DNA of 64,000 nt. It comes from Actinophytocola xinjiangensis. GTDB taxonomy: Bacteria; Actinomycetota; Actinomycetes; Mycobacteriales; Pseudonocardiaceae. How positions within the stretch are numbered: the stretch's first letter is position 1; every line of letters begins with the position of its first letter. A model generated the notes under the pieces. The model did no database searches and had not been told where the DNA came from. It saw nothing but the letters and a program-made list of their open reading frames with translations. The stretch is from contig NZ_MSIF01000022.1 of assembly GCF_001921215.1 (NCBI RefSeq), positions 1 to 64,000 of the forward strand. Reading direction: 5' to 3'. Of the stretch, positions 11,587 through 21,132 are shown piece after piece. Made by a program: the position numbers and the translations under genes.

Positions 11587-12927
11587 GTGAGTAGCACCGT
11601 CGGAGTCGACCCGGGTGGCAACCCGGAGTCGGCCCACCACCTCCGGATCGGGCCGCGGCGCCTGCTCGGCTTCGCCGGGTACCGCAGGCTGCTGCTGTCG
11701 CGGTTCCTGTCGCAGTGGGGTGACGGGCTGTTCCAGGGCGGGCTGCTCGGAGCGGTCGTGTTCAACCCGGAACGCGCGGTCAGCCCGGCGGAGATCGCCG
11801 GCGGGTTCGCCGTGCTGCTGCTGCCGTACTCGATCGTCGGGCCGTTCGCCGGGGCGCTGCTCGACCGCTGGGACCGCCGCCGGGTACTGGTCGCGGCCAA
11901 CGTCGTACGCGGGGTGCTGGTGCTGGTCACCGCCGGCTGTGTGGCCGCCGGGGTGGCGGGGCTGCCGCTGCTGATGCTCGCCCTGGTCGTGATGGGGATC
12001 AGCCGGTTCATCGGGGCCGGGCTGTCCGCGGCGCTGCCGCACGTGGTGCCGGTGCGCAACCTGGTCGAGGCCAACGCGCTGGCGGTGACGATCGGCGCGA
12101 TCGTGTCGGTGTTCGGCGCGGCCTGCGCGTTCGGGCTGCGGTCGGTGTTCGGCGAGGACGATGCCGGCTCCGGGATCACCACGGCGGTCGCCGTGGTCGG
12201 CTCGGTGCTGGCAGCGGTGGCGGCCGCCCGGTTCACCAGGGGAGCGCTGGGCCCGGACGCGGTGGACGAGCCGTCGACGGCGGTGGCGGCGGTGGCCAAC
12301 GGGCTGTTCGACGGCGCGCGGGTCGCGCTGCGCACACCGAGCGTGGCCGCCGGGTTCTGCGCGTTGCTCGCCCACCGGGTGTCCTTCGGCATCTCGCTGC
12401 TGCTGACCGTGCTGCTGATGCGTTTCAGCTTCGAGGACTGGGGGCCGGTCACCGCCGGCGAACCGGGGCTCGGCCTGGTGCTGGGCTTCGGCGCGGCCGG
12501 CATCTTCGTCGCCGGGGTGACCACCGCGCGGGTGGTCACCGCGCTGGGCCGCAAGCGCGCGGTGCTGCTGGCCCTGGGGCTGGCGGCCTCCGCGCAGCTG
12601 TGCCTCGGGCTGCCGATGGTCCTGCCGACGGCGTTGCTGGCCGCGTTCCTCATCGCCTACGCCGGGCAGGTCGTCAAGCTGTGCGTGGACGCCGCCGTGC
12701 AGCGCGACATCGGCGACGAGGCCCGCGGCCGGGTGTTCGCCCTCTACGACATGCTGTTCAACATCACCCAGGTGTTCGCGGTGGGCATCGCGGCGACGAT
12801 GATCCCGGCCAACGGCGAGTCGGTCCCGCTGATCGTCATCGCGACCGTGGTCTACCTGATCGGGATGGCCGGCTTCGAGTTGGTCACCCGGCGTCACCAG
12901 CGGCGGGAGACTCCCCACCCGGCGTGA
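11587..12927 (+). CDS. MFS transporter
   Basis: A 446-residue major facilitator family protein with about twelve hydrophobic segments. The first helix follows GYRRLLLSRFLSQWGDGLFQ. The loop GALLDRWDRRRVLVAANVVRG between helices 2 and 3 matches the MFS-A signature (G-x3-D-R-x-G-R-R-like), and a related GRKRAVLLALGL occurs in the second half. It resembles exporter-type MFS proteins of actinobacteria; substrate unknown. The upstream frame stays open far into the preceding genes, but the TAGGCT element and homologous N-terminus favour the GTG at 11587. Its last 44 bases overlap the convergent cca gene. Confidence 0.85.
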   Translation: MSSTVGVDPGGNPESAHHLRIGPRRLLGFAGYRRLLLSRFLSQWGDGLFQGGLLGAVVFNPERAVSPAEIAGGFAVLLLPYSIVGPFAGALLDRWDRRRVLVAANVVRGVLVLVTAGCVAAGVAGLPLLMLALVVMGISRFIGAGLSAALPHVVPVRNLVEANALAVTIGAIVSVFGAACAFGLRSVFGEDDAGSGITTAVAVVGSVLAAVAAARFTRGALGPDAVDEPSTAVAAVANGLFDGARVALRTPSVAAGFCALLAHRVSFGISLLLTVLLMRFSFEDWGPVTAGEPGLGLVLGFGAAGIFVAGVTTARVVTALGRKRAVLLALGLAASAQLCLGLPMVLPTALLAAFLIAYAGQVVKLCVDAAVQRDIGDEARGRVFALYDMLFNITQVFAVGIAATMIPANGESVPLIVIATVVYLIGMAGFELVTRRHQRRETPHPA

Positions 12928-14341
12928 TGCCTTGCTCGGCGGCCCACCGGCGCAGTTCGGCGACCGCCTCGTCGTGGTCGAGCGGGCCCCGGTCCAGTCG
13001 CAGGTCCTTGAGGAAGCGCCACGCCTGGCCGACCAGCGGGCCGGGCGGCAGCCCGAGCAGCCGCATGATCTCGTTGCCGTCCAGGTCGGGCCGCACCCTG
13101 GCCAGGTCCTCCTCGGCGGCGATCCGGGCGATCCGCTCCTCGAGGCCGTCGTAGGTGCGTTGCAGGGCGGCGGCCTTGCGCCGGTTGCGGGTGGTGCAGT
13201 CGGCCCGGACCAGCTTGTGCAGCCGGGTCAGCAGCGGGCCGGCGTCGGTGACGTAGCGGCGCACCGCCGAGTCGGTCCACTCGCCCCGGCCGTAGCCGTG
13301 GAAGCGCAGGTGCAGGTACACCAGCTGGGCGACGTCCTCGATCACGTCCTTGGGGTAGCGCAGGGCGCGCAAACGCTTGCGCACCATCTTGGCGCCGACC
13401 ACCTCGTGGTGGTGGAAGCTCACCCCGCCACCGGAGATGTGCCGGCGCGTCGGCGGCTTGCCGATGTCGTGCAGCAGCGCCGCCAGCCGCAGCACCAGGT
13501 CCGGCGAGTTGTCCTCGTCCTCCAGGTCGATCGCCTGGTCCAACACCACCAGCGAGTGCTGGTAGACGTCCTTGTGCTGGTGGTGCTCGTCGATCTCCAG
13601 GCGCATCGCCGGCACCTCCGGCAGCACCGTGGCGGCCAGCCCGGTGTCCACCATCAGCTCGACCCCGCGCCTCGGGTACCGCCCGCACAGCAGCTTGGAC
13701 AGCTCGACCTGGATCCGCTCGGCGGTGATCCGCTCCAGCTCACCGGCCATCGCCGTCATCGCCTCGACCACCCGGGGAGCCGGGGTGAACCCCAACTGGC
13801 TGACGAACCGGGCGGCGCGCATCATCCGCAGCGGATCGTCGGCGAAGGACTCCTGCGGGGTGGCCGGGGTGTCCAGCCGCCGCGCCGACAACGCCGCCAG
13901 CCCGTCGTAGGGGTCGACGAAGGTCCTGTTGACCAGGTCGACGGCCATCGCGTTGACCGTGAAGTCCCGCCGCACCAGGTCGTCGATCACCGAGTCGCCG
14001 AAGCGGACCTCGGGGTTGCGGCTGGTCCGGTCGTAGGAGTCCGCCCGGAACGTGGTGATCTCCACGTCGACGCCCCGGCGGCGCGCGCCCAGCGTGCCGA
14101 ACGCGATCCCGGTGTCCCAGATGGCCTCGGCCCAGCCCGTGAGGATCGCCCGTACCCGCTCGGGGCGGGCGTCGGTGGTGAAGTCGAGGTCCTGCGCCGG
14201 GCGGCGCAGCAGCGCGTCACGCACGCTCCCGCCGACCAGGTACAGCGAATGCCCGGCCGAGGCGAAGCGCTCCGCCAGCTCCTCGGCCACGGGGAAGCGC
14301 AGGCTTTCCAGCACGGCATCGGGTTGGGTCAGGTTGGACAC
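12884..14341 (-). CDS. cca: CCA tRNA nucleotidyltransferase / PcnA family
   Basis: A 485-residue enzyme, orthologue by position of mycobacterial pcnA (Rv3907c), that adds or repairs the CCA end of tRNAs. This is consistent with the tRNAs in this window, which do not encode CCA. The nucleotidyltransferase motif [20 protein letters not shown] carries the DxD metal pair. The template motif LRMMRAARF and a C-terminal HD domain ([23 protein letters not shown]) are present. The frame continues upstream, but the GTG at 14341 lies eight bases after a minus-strand TACGCT -10, so a leaderless start is chosen; an ATG at 14389 would be the alternative. It is divergent from mutT4 with only 46 bases between starts, and its 3' end overlaps the MFS gene by 44 bases. 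Confidence 0.92.
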   Translation of the reverse strand: MSNLTQPDAVLESLRFPVAEELAERFASAGHSLYLVGGSVRDALLRRPAQDLDFTTDARPERVRAILTGWAEAIWDTGIAFGTLGARRRGVDVEITTFRADSYDRTSRNPEVRFGDSVIDDLVRRDFTVNAMAVDLVNRTFVDPYDGLAALSARRLDTPATPQESFADDPLRMMRAARFVSQLGFTPAPRVVEAMTAMAGELERITAERIQVELSKLLCGRYPRRGVELMVDTGLAATVLPEVPAMRLEIDEHHQHKDVYQHSLVVLDQAIDLEDEDNSPDLVLRLAALLHDIGKPPTRRHISGGGVSFHHHEVVGAKMVRKRLRALRYPKDVIEDVAQLVYLHLRFHGYGRGEWTDSAVRRYVTDAGPLLTRLHKLVRADCTTRNRRKAAALQRTYDGLEERIARIAAEEDLARVRPDLDGNEIMRLLGLPPGPLVGQAWRFLKDLRLDRGPLDHDEAVAELRRWAAEQGITPGGESPAAGDAG

Positions 14342-14349
14342 GGGGAACG

Positions 14350-14380
14350 AGCGTATCGGGGAGCGGCACCGCACTACGAT
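14350..14380. promoter_or_regulatory. Face-to-face leaderless promoters of cca and mutT4
   Basis: Minus-strand TACGCT (14355-14350) sits eight bases before the cca GTG. Plus-strand TACGAT (14375-14380) sits seven bases before the mutT4 ATG at 14388. The two start codons are 46 bases apart, so the promoters must overlap. Confidence 0.55.
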
Positions 14381-14387
14381 CGCGTTC

Positions 14388-14936
14388 ATGCCCTCGACGT
14401 CCGGCCGGCCCCGGGGCGCCCGTTCCGGGCGCCGCGGTCGCCGCCGTGGACGTCGCCTCGCCTCGGTCGACGAGACGTCGGCCGGCGGCGTGGTGGTCAA
14501 CGTCGACCGGGACCGGGTCGCCCTCATCGGCCGGCTCGACCGGCGCGGACGACTGCTCTGGTCGCTGCCGAAAGGGCACATCGAGGAGGGTGAGACCCCC
14601 GAGCAGACCGCGGTACGGGAGGTCACCGAGGAGACCGGCATCCTGGGCGAGATAATGCGCCCGCTCGGCACCATCGACTACTGGTTCGTCGCCGACCGCC
14701 GCCGGATCCACAAGACCGTGCACCACTACCTCATGGAGGAGCGCGGCGGCGAGCTGTCCGACGACGACGTCGAGGTGACCGAGGTCGCCTGGGTCCCCCT
14801 CGACGAGTTGGAGGAGCGGCTTGCCTACGCCGACGAGCGCCGCCTGGTGCTGCGCGCGCTCGAACTGCTCGCGACCCCCGACGGGTCCGGCGAACCCGAC
14901 CGTGCCGAGACGGGCCGCACCTCGGACGGGAGCTGA
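14388..14936 (+). CDS. mutT4: NUDIX hydrolase (MutT4-like)
   Basis: A 182-residue NUDIX protein. The N-terminal 25 residues are Arg/Gly-rich. The NUDIX box runs from [16 protein letters not shown] through VTEETGI and has all the metal-binding Glu positions. It hydrolyses a nucleoside-diphosphate-linked substrate, possibly (d)NTPs or capped/ADP-ribosyl compounds; the exact substrate is not predictable. Its position between cca and the DUF6049 gene matches Mycobacterium mutT4 (Rv3908). The ATG follows TACGAT by seven bases, so it is likely leaderless. The next gene starts six bases after its stop. Confidence 0.88.
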   Translation: MPSTSGRPRGARSGRRGRRRGRRLASVDETSAGGVVVNVDRDRVALIGRLDRRGRLLWSLPKGHIEEGETPEQTAVREVTEETGILGEIMRPLGTIDYWFVADRRRIHKTVHHYLMEERGGELSDDDVEVTEVAWVPLDELEERLAYADERRLVLRALELLATPDGSGEPDRAETGRTSDGS

Positions 14937-14942
14937 GCCGGC

Positions 14943-17156
14943 GTGACCAGATGGACGCGGGCCGCCGGCCTGCTCGCCGTGGCGCTGATCACAGCGGGCC
15001 TCGCCGCCCCGGTCGCCGGCCCGCTCGCCACCGCCGACCCGATCGGCGCCCCGGTCGCCCCCAGCGGCGGCGGCCGGGAGCTGCTGCGGCTGGAGGTCGA
15101 CTCGCTCAGCCCCCGGCTGGTCACCGCCGGCACCACGAAGGTCACCGTCACCGGTCGGATCACCAACGTCGGTGACCGCCGGGTCGACGACATCGACGCC
15201 AAGCTCCAGCGCGGCGACCCGGTGCGCGCCGACGGCGACCTGTGGAACCTCCCCGGCCGCGCCACCGACACCGCCGACACGCCGTTCGTCGAGGTCAGCG
15301 AGTCGCTCGACCCGGGGGACTCGGTCGAGCTGAGCCTGGACGCCGCCCTGCGCGGCCCGGACTCGCTGGACGTGTCGACCCCGGGTGTCTACCCGCTGCT
15401 GGTCAACGTCAACGGCGAACCGGACTTCGGCGGCCAGGCCAGGCTCGCCGCCGTGTCGCTGCCGCTGCCGGTGCTGGAGGTCGACGGCGCCCCGGCGGTC
15501 CGGCCCCGGGACGACCCGCCGGCGATGACGGTCATCTGGCCGATCCTGGACACCGAGCCCCGCCGGCTGCCGGTCAGCCGCGAGGACGGCCGGCCGGTAC
15601 TGGGCGACGACCAGCTCGCCGAGTCGGTCTCGGCCGGCGGGCGGCTGTTCGGCCTGGTCAACTCGGCCGCCACGGCCACCGCCAGCAACGGCGAGCTGGC
15701 CACCTCGCTGTGCTTCGCCCTGGACCCCGACCTGCTCTCGACCGTGTCCGACATGGCCAAGGGCTACTACGTGCGCGACGAGAACGGCCGGCTGGTCGCC
15801 GGCGGCGGTGACGAGGCCGCCGCCGACTGGCTGACCAGGGTCGCCGAGCTGACCAGGGGCCGCTGCGTGATGTCGGTGCCCTTCGCCGACGCCGACCTGG
15901 TCGCGCTGTCGCGCTCCGGCGCCGTCGACCTGGCCACCGTGGCGCTCGCCAGCTCCTCGACGGTCGCCGAACTGCTCGCCCCGGTCCAGCCGGTGGCGGG
16001 CCTGTTCTGGCCGGCCGGCGGCTCGTTCGACAAGCGCACGGTCGTCGACCTGGCCGCGATCGGCCCCACGACGGTGATCGCCGACCCGGCCCACCTGCAG
16101 AAGGTCAGCGGCGCGGCCCCGTACTCGGTCACCGGCACCACCCAAACCGCCTACCCGGTCCGCGCGCTGGCCACCGACCCGCTGCTGTCCAGCTCGCTCA
16201 ACGTCGCCGCCCCGCGCTCGGGCGGTGACCGGTCGCTGCAACGCGGACTGGCCGCGTTGACCTTCCGCGCGCTGTTCGACCAGAAGGCGGCCGGCGCCCA
16301 GGTGCTGGTCGCCCCGCCGCGCCGGTGGACCGCGTCGACCAGCGAGCTGACCGGCTACCTCGACCTGGCCCAGCGCCTGCTCGACGGCGGCTACGTCGAG
16401 CCGGCCTCGTTGCAGGCGCAGGCCGCCGCGCCGAGCGCCGGCACGGCCGGCGGCCTGACCTACTCCCCGCAGGACAGCGCCCGCGAGGTCCCGGCGTCGG
16501 TGAGCGCCCAGGTCGCCCGGCTCAACACCACCCGGCGCGACCTGCTGGACGCGATGAGCGGCGACAACACCAGCGACGTCGACCCGAACACGCTGCTCGC
16601 GCCACTGCAGAACGGCCTGCTGCGGGCCACCTCGACCGCCTGGCGCGGCGACCCCCGGGCGGCGGGCGACGCCGTCGAGGAGGTCCGCGAGCAGCTCGAC
16701 ACGCTGCGCGCCCGGGTGACGGTGACCAACCCGGACCGCCCGTTGCAGATGGCATCGGGCGACAGCCCGATCCCGGTCAGCGTGCACAACGAGCTGCCGG
16801 TCGGCATCACCGTGCGGGTGCGGGTCAGCGCCCCGCCCGGGCTGAACATCGAGCCGATCCAGGACGTGCCGGTGCCGCCGCACCACACCCGCAACGCCTA
16901 CGTGCCGGCCGAGGTGACCCGCGCCGGACGGTTCAAGGTGGAGGTGTCGCTGACCACCCCCGGCGGCACGCCGCTGGGCGAGGACGCCCGCCTGGAGCTG
17001 AGCTCGACCTCCTACGGTGTCATCACGGTCGCCATCACCGGCACGGCCGGTGGCGTGCTGGTGATCCTGGTGGCCTTCCGGATCTTCCGCAGGATCCGGG
17101 GCGCGCGGACCGCCGCGAGGAAGGATGGCCCGGCTGATGGCACGGTCGATGGCTGA
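14943..17156 (+). CDS. DUF6049 family envelope protein (Rv3909-like)
   Basis: A 737-residue exported protein. The signal peptide is residues 1-30 (RAAGLLAVALITAGLAAPVAG). A large extracytoplasmic region contains Ig-like segments (VTVTGRITNVGDRRVDDIDA and VTVTNPDRPLQMASGDSPIP). A single C-terminal membrane helix (GVITVAITGTAGGVLVILVAF) and a short basic tail (RIFRRIRGARTAARKDG) follow. Function is unknown, but the gene always precedes murJ in actinobacteria, suggesting a role in envelope assembly with the lipid II flippase (inference). The murJ frame begins inside its last 32 bases. Confidence 0.85.
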   Translation: MTRWTRAAGLLAVALITAGLAAPVAGPLATADPIGAPVAPSGGGRELLRLEVDSLSPRLVTAGTTKVTVTGRITNVGDRRVDDIDAKLQRGDPVRADGDLWNLPGRATDTADTPFVEVSESLDPGDSVELSLDAALRGPDSLDVSTPGVYPLLVNVNGEPDFGGQARLAAVSLPLPVLEVDGAPAVRPRDDPPAMTVIWPILDTEPRRLPVSREDGRPVLGDDQLAESVSAGGRLFGLVNSAATATASNGELATSLCFALDPDLLSTVSDMAKGYYVRDENGRLVAGGGDEAAADWLTRVAELTRGRCVMSVPFADADLVALSRSGAVDLATVALASSSTVAELLAPVQPVAGLFWPAGGSFDKRTVVDLAAIGPTTVIADPAHLQKVSGAAPYSVTGTTQTAYPVRALATDPLLSSSLNVAAPRSGGDRSLQRGLAALTFRALFDQKAAGAQVLVAPPRRWTASTSELTGYLDLAQRLLDGGYVEPASLQAQAAAPSAGTAGGLTYSPQDSAREVPASVSAQVARLNTTRRDLLDAMSGDNTSDVDPNTLLAPLQNGLLRATSTAWRGDPRAAGDAVEEVREQLDTLRARVTVTNPDRPLQMASGDSPIPVSVHNELPVGITVRVRVSAPPGLNIEPIQDVPVPPHHTRNAYVPAEVTRAGRFKVEVSLTTPGGTPLGEDARLELSSTSYGVITVAITGTAGGVLVILVAFRIFRRIRGARTAARKDGPADGTVDG

Positions 17157-18771
17157 GGCGAAACGCACGCCGGTGCCCTCCCTCGCCAAGGCGAGCGGCT
17201 CGATGGCGATCGCCACACTGATCAGCCGGATCACCGGGTTCGCCTGGAAGGTCATGCTGGCGTGGGCGGCGAGCCTTGGCGTGGTCAACGACTCGTTCAC
17301 CGTGGCCAACACGCTGCCCAACATCGTCTTCGAGCTGCTGTTCGGCGGGGTGCTGGCCAGTGTCGTGATCCCGCTGCTGGTGCGCGCCCAGGACGACGAG
17401 GACGGCGGCCTGGCCTACACCCAGCGCCTGATCACCATGGCGATGACCATGCTGGCGATCGGCACGGCCGTGGCGGTGGCGCTGGCCCCGCTGTTCACCC
17501 GGCTGTACATGGACGGCTCGACCGGCGAGGCCAACCCCGAGCTGGCGACCGCGTTCGCCTACCTGCTGCTGCCGGAGATCCTGTTCTACGGCCTGTTCGC
17601 GGTCCTCTCGGCGATCCTGCAGGCCAAGCACGTGTTCGGCCCGCCGGCCTGGGCGCCGGTGATGAACAACCTGATCGTCATGGCGACCATCGGCGTGTAC
17701 GCGATGCTGCCCGGCGAGATCTCGCTCAACCCGGTGCGGATGGGCGACGCGAAGCTGCTGACGCTGGGCATCGGCGTCACCCTCGGCATCGCCGTGCAGG
17801 CGCTGGTGCTGCTGCCGGCGCTGCGCCGGATCGGCTTCCGCTTCCGCTGGAACTGGGGCCTGGACGAGCGGTTCCGCGAGTTCGGCGGCCTGGCGATGTG
17901 GATCATCGGCTATGTGGCGATCAGCCAGGTCGGCATGGTCTTCACCACCCGCGTGCTGACCGCCGGGGCGCCCGGCGGCGCGGCCATCTACGCCAACGCC
18001 TGGCTGCTGTTCCAGCTGCCCTACGGCGTCATCGGGGTGTCGCTGCTGACCGCGATCATGCCCCGGCTGAGCCGCTCGGCGGCCGACGGCGACACCGCCA
18101 AGCTGGTCGGTGACCTGTCGCTGGCGAGCCGGCTGTCCACGGTCATGCTGGTGCCGCTCTCGGCGATCCTGACCATCGCCGGCTCGGCCATCGGCATCGC
18201 GCTGTTCGGCTACGGCAACGCCGACGTCGCCGACGCCCAGCGCCTGGGCGACGCGCTGGCGTTCTCCGCGTTCGGCATCCTCCCGTACGCGCTGGTGATG
18301 TTGCAGCTGCGCGTGTTCTACGCGATGAAGGACGCCCGCACCCCCACGCTGATCATGATCGTGATGACCGTGGTGAAGATTCCACTGCTGTACATGTGCC
18401 GCGACCAGCTGCGCGCCGAGGACGTGGTGATCGGCGTGCTGCTGGTCAACTCGCTGACCTTCGTCGTCGGCGCGGTGCTCGGCCAGATGTGGCTGTGGGT
18501 GCGGCTGGGCCGGCTGCAGAGCATGCGGGTGGTGCGGGTGATCGTCCAGTGCGTGGCCGCCGGGGTCGCCGGCACGCTGGTCGCGCTGGGCGCCGGGCTG
18601 CTGATCGACAGCGTCCTCGACTCGTCCGGGCCGACCCTGGTGGCGTGGATCAAGGTCGTGGTGCAGTCGGTGGTCACCGGTGTGGTCACGTTCGGGTTGC
18701 TGGCCGTGTTCAAAGTGCCCGAACTCGAACCGGCGAGGCAACGAATCACCCGACTGGTACGTCGAGGGTAG
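17125..18771 (+). CDS. murJ: Lipid II flippase MurJ (MviN)
   Basis: A 548-residue MOP-superfamily membrane protein with about fourteen helices, expected to flip lipid II across the cytoplasmic membrane. Recognised segments are SRITGFAWKVMLAWAASLG, DSFTVANTLPNIVFELLFGG and FQLPYGVIGVSLLTAIMPRL. The mycobacterial orthologue (Rv3910) is one long protein with a C-terminal pseudokinase; here MurJ stops after its membrane core, and the pseudokinase is the next gene. Start choice is uncertain among ATGs at 17125, 17137 and 17149; GAGGAAGG at 17117-17124 sits too close to the first and suits the second. It overlaps the DUF6049 gene. Confidence 0.92.
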   Translation: MARLMARSMAEAKRTPVPSLAKASGSMAIATLISRITGFAWKVMLAWAASLGVVNDSFTVANTLPNIVFELLFGGVLASVVIPLLVRAQDDEDGGLAYTQRLITMAMTMLAIGTAVAVALAPLFTRLYMDGSTGEANPELATAFAYLLLPEILFYGLFAVLSAILQAKHVFGPPAWAPVMNNLIVMATIGVYAMLPGEISLNPVRMGDAKLLTLGIGVTLGIAVQALVLLPALRRIGFRFRWNWGLDERFREFGGLAMWIIGYVAISQVGMVFTTRVLTAGAPGGAAIYANAWLLFQLPYGVIGVSLLTAIMPRLSRSAADGDTAKLVGDLSLASRLSTVMLVPLSAILTIAGSAIGIALFGYGNADVADAQRLGDALAFSAFGILPYALVMLQLRVFYAMKDARTPTLIMIVMTVVKIPLLYMCRDQLRAEDVVIGVLLVNSLTFVVGAVLGQMWLWVRLGRLQSMRVVRVIVQCVAAGVAGTLVALGAGLLIDSVLDSSGPTLVAWIKVVVQSVVTGVVTFGLLAVFKVPELEPARQRITRLVRRG

Positions 18772-18879
18772 GGAAGACAGCAGGAAGAACCCCGGCCGTT
18801 CACGTAGGCTCGTTTCAATCGGCCGAACACGTCATAGGACCGTGTCCACCTCGCTGGGGCTGGGAGCGGGGAGAGTGCA

Positions 18880-20439
18880 GTGACCACGAGGCGAACCGAA
18901 TCCCTGACGGGTCAACTTGCCCACGGCGGCGGCGCCGGGGAGCACTTCCTGCTGCCCGGAGCCGTCATCGGGGACGGCCGGTACCGGCTGCTCGCGCAGT
19001 TCGGGGTCGACGAGCGGGCCGGCGCCCACCTGTGGCGCGCCCGCGACGGGCAGCTGCGCCGCGACGTGGCGCTCACCGTGCTGGTCGGCCGGTCCAGCGA
19101 CGCCCAGCGGGCCCAGGACGCCCGCCGGACGCTGGAGCGGGCCGCGCACGCCGCCCGGTTCACCCATGCGGGTATGGCTCGCGTGCTGGACGTGCTCACC
19201 CTGGGGAACGGGGTCGACCCGAACGAGGGGTTACTCGGCATCGTGGTGGCCGACTGGTCCACCGGCACCGACCTGGTCGACCTGGTCGCCGAGCACCCGC
19301 TGCCCGCCGCCAACGCCGCCCGGCTGCTCGAACCGCTGGCCGCGGCCGTCGAACGCGCCCACGTCGCCGGGCTGGTCCTGGGCGTGGACCACCCGCAGCG
19401 GATCCGGGTCACGCCCGACGGCGCGCTGCGCCTGGCCTTCCCCGGCCCGCTGCCCGAGGCGGTGCCGCGCGACGACGTCAAGGGCCTCGGCGCGATCCTG
19501 TACCTGCTGCTCACCGGCCGCTGGCCGCTGCCGGGCGGCCCGGCGGCCATCCCCGGCGCGCCGATCTCACCGGCCGGGGCGATCGTGCCGCCGGAGGCGC
19601 TGCACAACCACGTGCCGCACGAGCTGTCGGCGGTGGCGATGCGCAGCCTGGAGGACACCTCCATCGGCGGCATCCGCACCAGCGCCACCCTGCTGACCGT
19701 GCTCGACCAGGCGGCGGAGTCGGCCGAGCAGACCGAGTTCATGCGCCCGGTCGTGCCGGGCACCGAGGACGACGACGGGCCGGTCTGGACCACCCGCCCG
19801 CCGGTGCGCGACAAGTCCCGCCGGCGCAAGCTGGCGGTCGGCGTGACCGTGCTGGCGATCGCCACGGTCGGCGTGCTCGCCTGGGTCGGCATGACGCTGA
19901 TCGACTTCTTCGGCGACGAGGGCGGCTCCGGCGGCACGGTCGTGGTCAGCGCGTCACCGGAGACCGGGAGCCAGACCGAGAGCCAGCCGCCACCCGCGCA
20001 GCCGGCCGGCCCGCTCAAGCCGGCCGGGGTGACCGAGTACAACCCGGAGGGCGAGGAGGACAACCCGGAGGACGCCGGCAACGTCACCGACGGCGACCCC
20101 GAGACCCTCTGGAAGACCGACAAGTACCAGCAGCAGTTGCCGGCCCTCAAACCCGGCCTCGGCGTGCTGGCCTCCTTCGCCGAGCCGGCCCGGTTCACCT
20201 CGGTGGCCGTCGAGTCGCCCAGCCCGGGGACGTTCGTGGAGATCCGCACCGCGTCCTCGCCGGATCCGGAGCTGGCCGAGACGACGGTCGTGGCCAAGGG
20301 TGAGCTGCGGGGCGGGCGGACGGAGTTCGAGCTTCCGGACGACGTCGAGCCCTCCCAGTACCTGGTCGTGTGGATCACCAAACTGGGTGAGGGCAACCAG
20401 TCCTCGATCGCGGAGGTCGAGTTCATCCGGGCGAAATGA
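18880..20439 (+). CDS. Membrane pseudokinase of the MurJ complex, free-standing
   Basis: A 519-residue protein matching the C-terminal part of mycobacterial MviN. Residues 25-290 have a protein-kinase fold (IGDGRYRLLAQFGVDERAGAHLWRARD). The catalytic HRD motif is replaced (GLVLGVDHPQRIRV) and the DFG by a LAFPG-like segment, so it should be inactive. A membrane helix (LAVGVTVLAIATVGVLAWVGM) follows a basic RRRK stretch. The outer domain (about 380-519) resembles a discoidin/carbohydrate-binding beta-sandwich (NVTDGDPETLWKTDKY). In Mycobacterium, PknB phosphorylates the MviN pseudokinase, which then recruits FhaA; both partners are encoded in this window. GTG at 18880 has GGGGAGAG upstream. 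Confidence 0.85.
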   Translation: MTTRRTESLTGQLAHGGGAGEHFLLPGAVIGDGRYRLLAQFGVDERAGAHLWRARDGQLRRDVALTVLVGRSSDAQRAQDARRTLERAAHAARFTHAGMARVLDVLTLGNGVDPNEGLLGIVVADWSTGTDLVDLVAEHPLPAANAARLLEPLAAAVERAHVAGLVLGVDHPQRIRVTPDGALRLAFPGPLPEAVPRDDVKGLGAILYLLLTGRWPLPGGPAAIPGAPISPAGAIVPPEALHNHVPHELSAVAMRSLEDTSIGGIRTSATLLTVLDQAAESAEQTEFMRPVVPGTEDDDGPVWTTRPPVRDKSRRRKLAVGVTVLAIATVGVLAWVGMTLIDFFGDEGGSGGTVVVSASPETGSQTESQPPPAQPAGPLKPAGVTEYNPEGEEDNPEDAGNVTDGDPETLWKTDKYQQQLPALKPGLGVLASFAEPARFTSVAVESPSPGTFVEIRTASSPDPELAETTVVAKGELRGGRTEFELPDDVEPSQYLVVWITKLGEGNQSSIAEVEFIRAK

Positions 20440-20492
20440 CCCCGATGGGTCGTGGCCCCGCACACACTTCGGAGTCGCTGTAACGCGACCGA

Positions 20493-20498
20493 TATCCT
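20493..20498 (+). promoter_or_regulatory. -10 element (TATCCT) of sigM
   Basis: TATCCT, seven bases, then GTG at 20506. This is leaderless spacing; no ECF-type autoregulatory promoter was recognised. Confidence 0.55.
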
Positions 20499-20505
20499 CT
20501 TGCGC

Positions 20506-21132
20506 GTGACCACAGCCGCCAGCTCGGACGCCGACCTCATCTCGGCGCACGCAGCAGGTGACCCGCGTGCGTTCGCCGAACTGGTCCGCCGCCACCGGGA
20601 CCGCATGTGGGCCGTAGCCCTGCGTACCCTCCGTGATCCGGAGGAGGCCTCCGACGCGTTGCAGGAGGCGTTCATCTCCGCGTTCCGCGCGGCGGCCTCG
20701 TTCCGCGCGGAGTCACAGGTGACCACCTGGTTGCACCGGATCGTGGTGAACGCCTGCCTCGACCGGGTGCGCCGCCGCCAGTCCCGCCCGACGGTCCCGT
20801 TGCCGGAGACCGGTCCCGGCGAGCCGGCCGCCCCGAGGGACTCGATGTCCGAGCGGGAGACCAGGCTCGTCGTGCAGAACGCCCTGAGCCAACTCTCCGA
20901 GGATCAACGCGTACCGATCGTGATGGTGGACGTGGAGGGCTACTCGGTGGCCGAGACCGCCAAGATGCTGGGGATCGCGGAGGGCACCGTGAAGAGCCGG
21001 TGCGCGCGCGGACGGGCCAAACTGGCCAAAGTTCTCGGGCATCTCCGGAACCCGGATGCAGATGCGAACGTCCCAGATGGCGCAGTTGAAGGGCGAGGTG
21101 TGCCGGCAAGGCGCCGCGGGGAGGGACGATGA
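20506..21132 (+). CDS. sigM: ECF RNA polymerase sigma factor SigM
   Basis: A 208-residue extracytoplasmic-function sigma factor. Region 2 spans DADLISAHAAGDPRAFAELV through DPEEASDALQEAFISAFRAA and QVTTWLHRIVVNACLDRVRRR. Region 4 is QNALSQLSEDQRVPIVMVDV followed by YSVAETAKMLGIAEGTVKSR. Its position between the MurJ genes and trxB, with an overlapping anti-sigma gene, matches mycobacterial sigM (Rv3911). The GTG at 20506 follows TATCCT; the longer frame upstream is not supported. Its stop overlaps the next ATG by four bases, coupling it to its regulator. Confidence 0.93.
   Translation: MTTAASSDADLISAHAAGDPRAFAELVRRHRDRMWAVALRTLRDPEEASDALQEAFISAFRAAASFRAESQVTTWLHRIVVNACLDRVRRRQSRPTVPLPETGPGEPAAPRDSMSERETRLVVQNALSQLSEDQRVPIVMVDVEGYSVAETAKMLGIAEGTVKSRCARGRAKLAKVLGHLRNPDADANVPDGAVEGRGVPARRRGEGR

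Noticed and set aside
14217-17324. 1035-codon leftward frame
   Set aside because: Antisense shadow of mutT4, the DUF6049 gene and murJ start; no domain is visible.
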